Position numbers and translations under genes: made by a program. Of a DNA stretch of 11,072 nt, positions 6,988-11,072 are shown one piece after another. The stretch's first letter is position 1, and each line of letters begins with the position of its first letter. The DNA lies in NCBI GenBank assembly GCA_002394965.1, contig DGVL01000135.1, positions 1 through 11,072 on the forward strand. The letters run 5' to 3'. Source of the stretch: Lachnospira sp. UBA4285. GTDB lineage: Bacteria; Bacillota; Clostridia; Lachnospirales; Lachnospiraceae. The notes under the pieces are model-generated. The model ran no database searches. It had not been told where the DNA came from and saw only the letters and a program-made list of their open reading frames with translations.

Positions 6988-8409
6988 ATGTGGGGAACAA
7001 TCAATTCAATTCTGTCAACTGTTGACAACTATGTCTGGGGCGTGCCGCTCATGGCGCTGATTCTGTCCGGAGGAATTCTCCTGACTCTGCGCCTGAAGTT
7101 CATCCAGGTGCGCAGACTGCCGCTTGCTTTTCACTACATCTTCCACGGTGAAAAGGAAGCCGACGGCGAAGTGTCGAGTTTTCAGGCGCTCTGCACGGCA
7201 CTTTCCGCCACGATCGGCACCGGCAACATCGTCGGCGTCGCCACGGCAGTCGTGGCCGGCGGCCCGGGCGCGCTGTTCTGGATGGTCCTCGCCGCGTTCT
7301 TCGGCACGGCGACCAAGTTCACGGAGTGCATGCTGGCGGTCAAATACCGCAAGGTGGACGAGAATGGCCACGCGCTGGGCGGCCCGTTCCGCTACATCGA
7401 GCAGGGCATGGGACCTGGCTGGAAGTGGATGGCGAAGCTGTTCGCGTTCTTCGGCGTGCTGGTCGGGCTTTTCGGCATCGGAACCTTCAGCCAGGTGAAC
7501 GGCATCGTGTCCGCCGTCAAGAACTTCTTTGACCCCAACACGGAGCATCCGGTCGAGATCCCGGGCATCGGAGTGTATTCCCCGGTCGTGATCGTCGCGT
7601 CTCTGATCCTTGCTGTGTGTGTGGCCCTTGTCGTCATCGGCGGTCTGCACCGCATCGCCAAGGTCGCCGAGGTCATCGTTCCGTTCATGGCTATTCTGTA
7701 CTTTGGCTTCGCGATTCTGCTGATTCTCTTTAACATCACCGAGGTTCCGGCGGCATTCGCCACGATCGTGAAGGCCGCATTTGATCCGAAGGCCGTGACC
7801 GGCGGCGCTGTGGGCTCCATGATCATAGCTATGCAGAAGGGCATCGCCCGCGGCATCTTCTCCAACGAGGCGGGACTGGGCTCTGCTCCGATCGCCGCGG
7901 CGACCGCGCGGACCAATGAGCCGGTGCGCCAGGGACTCGTCAGCATGACAGGCACCTTCATCGACACCATCATCATCTGCAACCTGACCGGCCTGTCGAT
8001 CGTCATCACAGGCGCCTGGAACCAGGGACTCGAGGGCGTGGCGGTCACCGACTACGCGTTCAAGACCGGACTGCCGTTTCTGCCGCAGATTTCGTCCTTC
8101 GTCCTGATGGTCTGCCTGGTGTTCTTTGCCTTTACCACGATCCTCGGATGGGACGTGTACTCGGAGAGGTGCCTCGAGTACCTCACAGACGGGAAGATGA
8201 AAGCGGTGAAGGCCTTCCGCTGGATCTACATTCTGGCCGTGTTCATCGGGCCGTACATGACAGTGAGTGCCGTCTGGACGATCGCCGATATCGTCAACGG
8301 CCTTATGGCCATCCCGAACATGATCGCCCTCTTTGCCCTGAACGGCGTGGCCGTGCGGGAGGTTCGGGACTACTTCGGCAAGGGCAAGCACCTCAGGGAA
8401 AATGACTGA
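6988..8409 (+). CDS. Sodium:alanine/glycine symporter, AGCS family
   Basis: This 473-residue inner-membrane carrier of the alanine-or-glycine:cation symporter family moves small neutral amino acids with Na+ or H+. Many hydrophobic stretches fit a multi-spanning protein. Family signatures are SATIGTGNIVGVATAVVAGGPGALFWM at about residues 73-99, GGPFRYIEQGMG at 131-142, SNEAGLGSAPIAAATA from residue 292, and FAFTTILGWDVYSERC near the C-terminus. The length is normal and the gene looks intact. The ATG follows AGGAGAGGG (6970-6978) by nine bases. It is the only gene between the glycine riboswitch and the compound terminator, so it is a single-gene unit under glycine control. The riboswitch makes glycine a likelier ligand than alanine (inference). 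Whether it imports or exports in vivo is not shown by the sequence. Confidence 0.94.
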   Translation: MWGTINSILSTVDNYVWGVPLMALILSGGILLTLRLKFIQVRRLPLAFHYIFHGEKEADGEVSSFQALCTALSATIGTGNIVGVATAVVAGGPGALFWMVLAAFFGTATKFTECMLAVKYRKVDENGHALGGPFRYIEQGMGPGWKWMAKLFAFFGVLVGLFGIGTFSQVNGIVSAVKNFFDPNTEHPVEIPGIGVYSPVVIVASLILAVCVALVVIGGLHRIAKVAEVIVPFMAILYFGFAILLILFNITEVPAAFATIVKAAFDPKAVTGGAVGSMIIAMQKGIARGIFSNEAGLGSAPIAAATARTNEPVRQGLVSMTGTFIDTIIICNLTGLSIVITGAWNQGLEGVAVTDYAFKTGLPFLPQISSFVLMVCLVFFAFTTILGWDVYSERCLEYLTDGKMKAVKAFRWIYILAVFIGPYMTVSAVWTIADIVNGLMAIPNMIALFALNGVAVREVRDYFGKGKHLREND

Positions 8410-8434
8410 TACCTGCCTGATATCAGACAAGTGA

Positions 8435-8505
8435 AAAACCGGACTGCTTCTGAAGGCACCGGGATGTATTTCCATCCCGGAAACCATCGGAAACAGTCCG
8501 GTTTT
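8435..8505 (+). terminator. Compound intrinsic terminator after the symporter gene
   Basis: AAAACCGGACTG (8435-8446) and CAGTCCGGTTTT (8494-8505) form a perfect 12-bp outer stem. Within it CCGGGATG (8459-8466) and CATCCCGG (8473-8480) form a perfect 8-bp inner hairpin with a six-base loop. The outer stem is A-rich at its start and T-rich at its end, so it might also work in reverse. A shorter inverted repeat, CTGATA/TATCAG (8406-8411 with 8421-8426), overlaps the symporter stop. Confidence 0.85.
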
Positions 8506-8506
8506 G

Positions 8507-8515
8507 TGTTATAAT
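8507..8515 (+). promoter_or_regulatory. Extended -10 promoter for the hypB operon
   Basis: TGTTATAAT at 8507-8515 is a perfect TGnTATAAT extended -10 element. The -35 position (8487-8492, TCGGAA) is poor and lies within the upstream terminator, as tolerated at extended -10 promoters. Transcription would start near 8522. That rules out the in-frame ATG pair at 8514/8517 as start codons and supports ATG 8547. Confidence 0.7.
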
Positions 8516-8546
8516 GATGCAAGTTTACAGCGGGAGAAAACTGAAG

Positions 8547-9233
8547 ATGAACAGCCAGGAAGTCAGAATTTTTGAGACCAAAGAGCGCATTCTTGCCAAC
8601 AACGATAAGGCAGCTGCCCTTGTGCGGGAGCGCATGGATGACAAAAAGTGTCTTTTTATCAATCTGATGTCGTCGCCGGGAGCCGGAAAGACGACGACGA
8701 TTGTGAAGACTCTGGAGGAACTCGGAAAGGTGCGGCCCGGTGTGCGGACCGGGGTCATGGAGGCGGACGTCGACAGCGACGTGGACGCCCGCACGGTTGC
8801 CGGGGCGGGAGCTGAGGCGATTCAGCTGCACACGGGCGGAAGCTGCCATATGGACGCGGACATGACGTGGCGCGGCCTCACGCAGATGAAGCCGGAGGGG
8901 CTGGATCTCATTATCCTGGAGAATGTCGGAAATCTGGTGTGCCCGGCGGAATTTGACGTGGGCGCGGACTTTCGCGTGATGATCCTGTCCGTGCCGGAGG
9001 GCGATGACAAGCCGCTCAAGTATCCGCTGATGTTCACGGTGAGCGACGTGCTGCTGGTGAACAAGACGGACACGGCGTCGATCTTTGATTTTGACTTTGA
9101 CGCTCTTGAGAGAAGAGTGCACGCCTTGAATCCTGACATGAAGATCTTCCCGGTCTGCGCGAAGAGCGGTGAGGGATTCGCCCCGTGGATCGCGTGGCTG
9201 GCGGAAAAACTTGACAAGAAGTGTGGAAAGTGA
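8547..9233 (+). CDS. hypB: HypB-type nickel-insertion GTPase, first copy
   Basis: This is a 228-residue SIMIBI-class GTPase of the HypB family. HypB works with HypA to load nickel into [NiFe] hydrogenase and some other nickel enzymes. The P-loop is SPGAGKTT at residues 43-50, DVDSDVDA lies at 74-81, the metal-site Cys100-His101 is in GGSCHMDA, and ENVGNLVCPAEF at 125-136 carries Cys132, matching the dimer-interface metal ligand of HypB. Guanine motifs are NKTD (172-175) and CAKSG (204-208). The N-terminal CxxCGC motif and His-rich tract of some HypB proteins are absent. The ATG at 8547 has GGGAG ten bases upstream and lies after the predicted transcription start; the frame also opens at 8514. 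A second hypB follows after 15 bases. No hydrogenase is visible, so the client enzyme is unknown. Confidence 0.9.
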   Translation: MNSQEVRIFETKERILANNDKAAALVRERMDDKKCLFINLMSSPGAGKTTTIVKTLEELGKVRPGVRTGVMEADVDSDVDARTVAGAGAEAIQLHTGGSCHMDADMTWRGLTQMKPEGLDLIILENVGNLVCPAEFDVGADFRVMILSVPEGDDKPLKYPLMFTVSDVLLVNKTDTASIFDFDFDALERRVHALNPDMKIFPVCAKSGEGFAPWIAWLAEKLDKKCGK

Positions 9234-9248
9234 GCTGACAGAAAGCCT

Positions 9249-9914
9249 ATGAAGGTTATTGAACTGAACGAGTCGGTGACGGAGAGCAATGATCAGGACG
9301 CCAGGGATCTCTCCGGGCAGCTGACCGGCAGAGGAATTCTCCTCGTCAATCTGATGTCCTCGCCGGGGTCCGGAAAGACGACACTGCTTAAGCGCCTGGC
9401 ATCAGATTTCGCCGGGGAACCCAGGATGGCGGTACTCGAGGCGGACATCGCCTCGGATGTGGACGCCGTTACCATGGAGGAGGCCGGCGTGATGAGCGTG
9501 CAGGCCCACACAGACGGCATGTGCCACATGGACGCCGGTATGACGCGCCGCGGCCTTGAGGCGATGGATCTTGACGGCATTGACATCGTGTTCCTGGAGA
9601 ATGTCGGGAATCTGATCTGCCCGGCGGAATTCGCCACGGGGGCGCAGAAAAGCGTGATGATTCTGTCCGTTCCGGAGGGGGACGACAAGCCGCTCAAATA
9701 CCCTCTTATGTTTTCGGAGAGCGACGCGCTGGTGATCACCAAGACAGACGCGCTGCCGTATTTTGATTTTGACATATGCACGTGCGAAGAGCGGGCGAAG
9801 AGACTGAATCCCGACCTGCGGATCTTCCCGGTCAGTGCAAAGACAGGCAGCGGCATGCGGGAGCTGGAAGACTGGCTCAGGGCAGCTGTCAGGCAGATAA
9901 AGCAAGAAAAGTAA
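9249..9914 (+). CDS. hypB: HypB-type nickel-insertion GTPase, second diverged copy
   Basis: This 221-residue paralog of the preceding gene matches it closely along its whole length; one 20-residue block (HypB2 136-155) is identical. The P-loop is SPGSGKTT at 38-45, metal-site Cys92-His93 is in GMCHMDAG, and ENVGNLICPAEF at 117-128 carries Cys124. The G5-like motif is SAKTG at 196-200. The guanine-specificity motif reads TKTD (164-167) instead of NKxD, which could alter nucleotide preference or affinity. An extra CTC pair sits at 177-179. Only a weak AGAAAG precedes its ATG, so translation is probably coupled to the first copy. The identical protein block differs by silent changes in nine of 20 codons, which points to an old duplication kept by selection. 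It could form a heterodimer with the first copy or serve a different metalloprotein (inference). Confidence 0.88.
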   Translation: MKVIELNESVTESNDQDARDLSGQLTGRGILLVNLMSSPGSGKTTLLKRLASDFAGEPRMAVLEADIASDVDAVTMEEAGVMSVQAHTDGMCHMDAGMTRRGLEAMDLDGIDIVFLENVGNLICPAEFATGAQKSVMILSVPEGDDKPLKYPLMFSESDALVITKTDALPYFDFDICTCEERAKRLNPDLRIFPVSAKTGSGMRELEDWLRAAVRQIKQEK

Positions 9915-9942
9915 AATATTATCTGGACGGAGGAAAGCGCCC

Positions 9943-11072
9943 ATGAATTCACAGAAAAACAGAATGACCAACGGCTGGGACTTTGTACAGGCAAAGGACT
10001 ACAAGCCGTCCGACCCGGAGAAGGCGAAACTCGTCGTCAGGCTCGGCTGCATGATCACGGACCGCGTGGTGCCGAAGCTCACGCACACCATGACGTACGA
10101 GGATCCCGAATACTGGATGCTCGACGAAGTGCTCACGAAGGAAGAAGTGAAGTTCCTTCTGAACTTCGGGAAGACGAGAGTGAGCTTCGACATTCCGGCA
10201 CTCGCTGCCAGGAACAGCATGAGCGAAGAGCGCACGAAGCAGCTCGTCGACCACCTGCTGTGGATCGGCGCGCTTGAGAGCAACCGCGAGACACCGGATC
10301 ACCACATCCAGTACGACGTGCCGATCTTTGTGCCGGGCATTGCCGAGTTCATGATGATGCAGGATGAGCTGGTGAAGGAGCATCCGAAGATCGCGACATT
10401 CTTCAATCTGATGACGCAGATGCCGCTGGAGAACGTGACGCCGATGGTGCCGCTTGGCGGTGCGGGCGTGGGGATGCACGTCATTCCGGTCGAGAAGGCC
10501 ATCGAGAGCTGCAGCGAGGCGGTCAGCGTGGAGAAGCTCTCACACTGGCTGGACAAATATGACAAATACTCGGTCGGTGTGTGTACCTGCCGCAGACAGC
10601 AGGCAATGCGCCATGAGGGATCCGGCGACGTGGAAGGCGAGTTCTGCATCGGAGTCGGCGACATGGCCGAGTACTGCGTGAGCCGCGGGACCGGCCGCTA
10701 CGTGAGCTATGATGAGGTCATGCAGATCCTGGAGCGCGGCGAGAGGCACGGATTCGTGCACCAGATCACCAATATTGACGGCGAGGACAAGATCGTCGGC
10801 ATCTGCAACTGCGCGCCGGGTGTGTGCAATGCACTCCGCACGTCGCAGCTCTACAACACCCCGAACCTCTCACGCAGCGCCTACCGCGCGCACGTGGAGA
10901 AGGACAAGTGCGTGGCCTGCGGGAAGTGCGTGGAAGTCTGCCCGGTCGGCGCCGCAAAGCTGGGCCAGAAGCTCTGCACAAAAGAAGGAGAGATCCGGTA
11001 TCCTCTGACAGAGCTTCCGGACGCGAAGCACTGGAGCGCGGACAAGTGGAACATCCACTACCGCGAGGACGC
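9943..11072 (+). CDS. Cysteine-rich Fe-S protein with ferredoxin motif, N-terminal part of a probable oxidoreductase (3' truncated by window)
   Basis: The frame is open from ATG 9943 to the end of the window (376 complete codons). GGAGGAAA at 9929-9936 precedes the ATG, which lies 28 bases after the second hypB. Residues about 1-200 are mostly helical in character and have a helix-turn-helix-like stretch (about 63-112, TKEEVKFLLNF to TKQLVDHLLWIGAL). A cysteine module follows: CTCRRQQ (Cys214, Cys216), FC (235), YC (245) and CNCAPGVC (288, 290, 295). A classic one-cluster ferredoxin motif, CVACGKCVEVCP (Cys323, 326, 329, 333), comes next. From recall of similar clostridial proteins, it may continue into a GltD-like FAD/NAD(P)-binding oxidoreductase domain, but that part is outside the window. 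It is soluble as far as seen, with no signal peptide. Linkage to two hypB genes suggests a redox or hydrogen-metabolism locus (inference). I know no specific function for it. Confidence 0.85.
   Translation, partial: MNSQKNRMTNGWDFVQAKDYKPSDPEKAKLVVRLGCMITDRVVPKLTHTMTYEDPEYWMLDEVLTKEEVKFLLNFGKTRVSFDIPALAARNSMSEERTKQLVDHLLWIGALESNRETPDHHIQYDVPIFVPGIAEFMMMQDELVKEHPKIATFFNLMTQMPLENVTPMVPLGGAGVGMHVIPVEKAIESCSEAVSVEKLSHWLDKYDKYSVGVCTCRRQQAMRHEGSGDVEGEFCIGVGDMAEYCVSRGTGRYVSYDEVMQILERGERHGFVHQITNIDGEDKIVGICNCAPGVCNALRTSQLYNTPNLSRSAYRAHVEKDKCVACGKCVEVCPVGAAKLGQKLCTKEGEIRYPLTELPDAKHWSADKWNIHYRED

Noticed and set aside
7015..8487. 490-codon open frame on the - strand opposite the AGCS symporter
   Set aside because: Antisense shadow of a clear membrane-protein gene. 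The product is Asp/His/Arg-rich with no family motifs, and the frame runs through the compound terminator.
8514..8546. Earlier ATG (8514/8517) for the first hypB
   Set aside because: These codons lie in or just after the -10 element, upstream of the predicted transcription start, with no ribosome-binding site.
10299..11058. Several - strand and out-of-frame open frames at the 3' end
   Set aside because: All lie across the Fe-S protein gene, which has a clear start, ribosome-binding site and cysteine motifs. Their products are low-complexity Arg/Ser/Ala-rich.

Overview
The window reads as about 11 kb of GC-rich chromosome from an anaerobic Clostridia-type Firmicute, probably Lachnospiraceae-like. 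The reasons are the gene order rel / MBL-fold hydrolase / hemZ / aspS, purine-rich Shine-Dalgarno sites, a tandem glycine riboswitch ahead of an AGCS symporter, and a ferredoxin-type oxidoreductase beside hypB. Every supported gene is on the + strand. I see no tRNA, rRNA, CRISPR array, insertion sequence or phage gene. The family-level placement is inference.

Layout. (1) 1-3343 is a tight operon-like block: the C-terminal half of a long RelA/SpoT-type (p)ppGpp enzyme, an MBL-fold (glyoxalase II-like) hydrolase, and the radical-SAM protein HemZ, which overlaps the hydrolase stop as ATGA. (2) 3344-6583 holds a putative promoter and leader hairpin, aspS (aspartyl-tRNA synthetase) and glyA (serine hydroxymethyltransferase), closed by two consecutive intrinsic terminators. 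(3) 6588-8505 is a glycine-responsive unit: promoter, tandem glycine riboswitch, leader with one clear and one weaker terminator-like hairpin, then an AGCS-family Na+:alanine/glycine symporter closed by a large compound terminator. (4) 8507-11072 starts from an extended -10 promoter that abuts that terminator's T-run. It carries two consecutive, diverged HypB-type nickel-insertion GTPases and the first 376 codons of an Fe-S protein that runs off the window.

How the genes may work together. glyA makes glycine from serine and the next unit senses glycine and moves it (or alanine), so glycine synthesis and transport lie side by side but are transcribed separately. The first block joins stringent response, a housekeeping hydrolase and a HemN-like radical-SAM enzyme, a common Clostridia neighbourhood, except that hisS, often found just before aspS, is absent here. 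The least ordinary part is the 3' block. Two HypB paralogs, both keeping nucleotide- and metal-binding motifs but differing in the guanine-specificity motif, precede a redox protein with an unusual cysteine-rich module and a ferredoxin motif. No [NiFe] hydrogenase, HypA or other nickel enzyme is visible, so the target of these GTPases is open.
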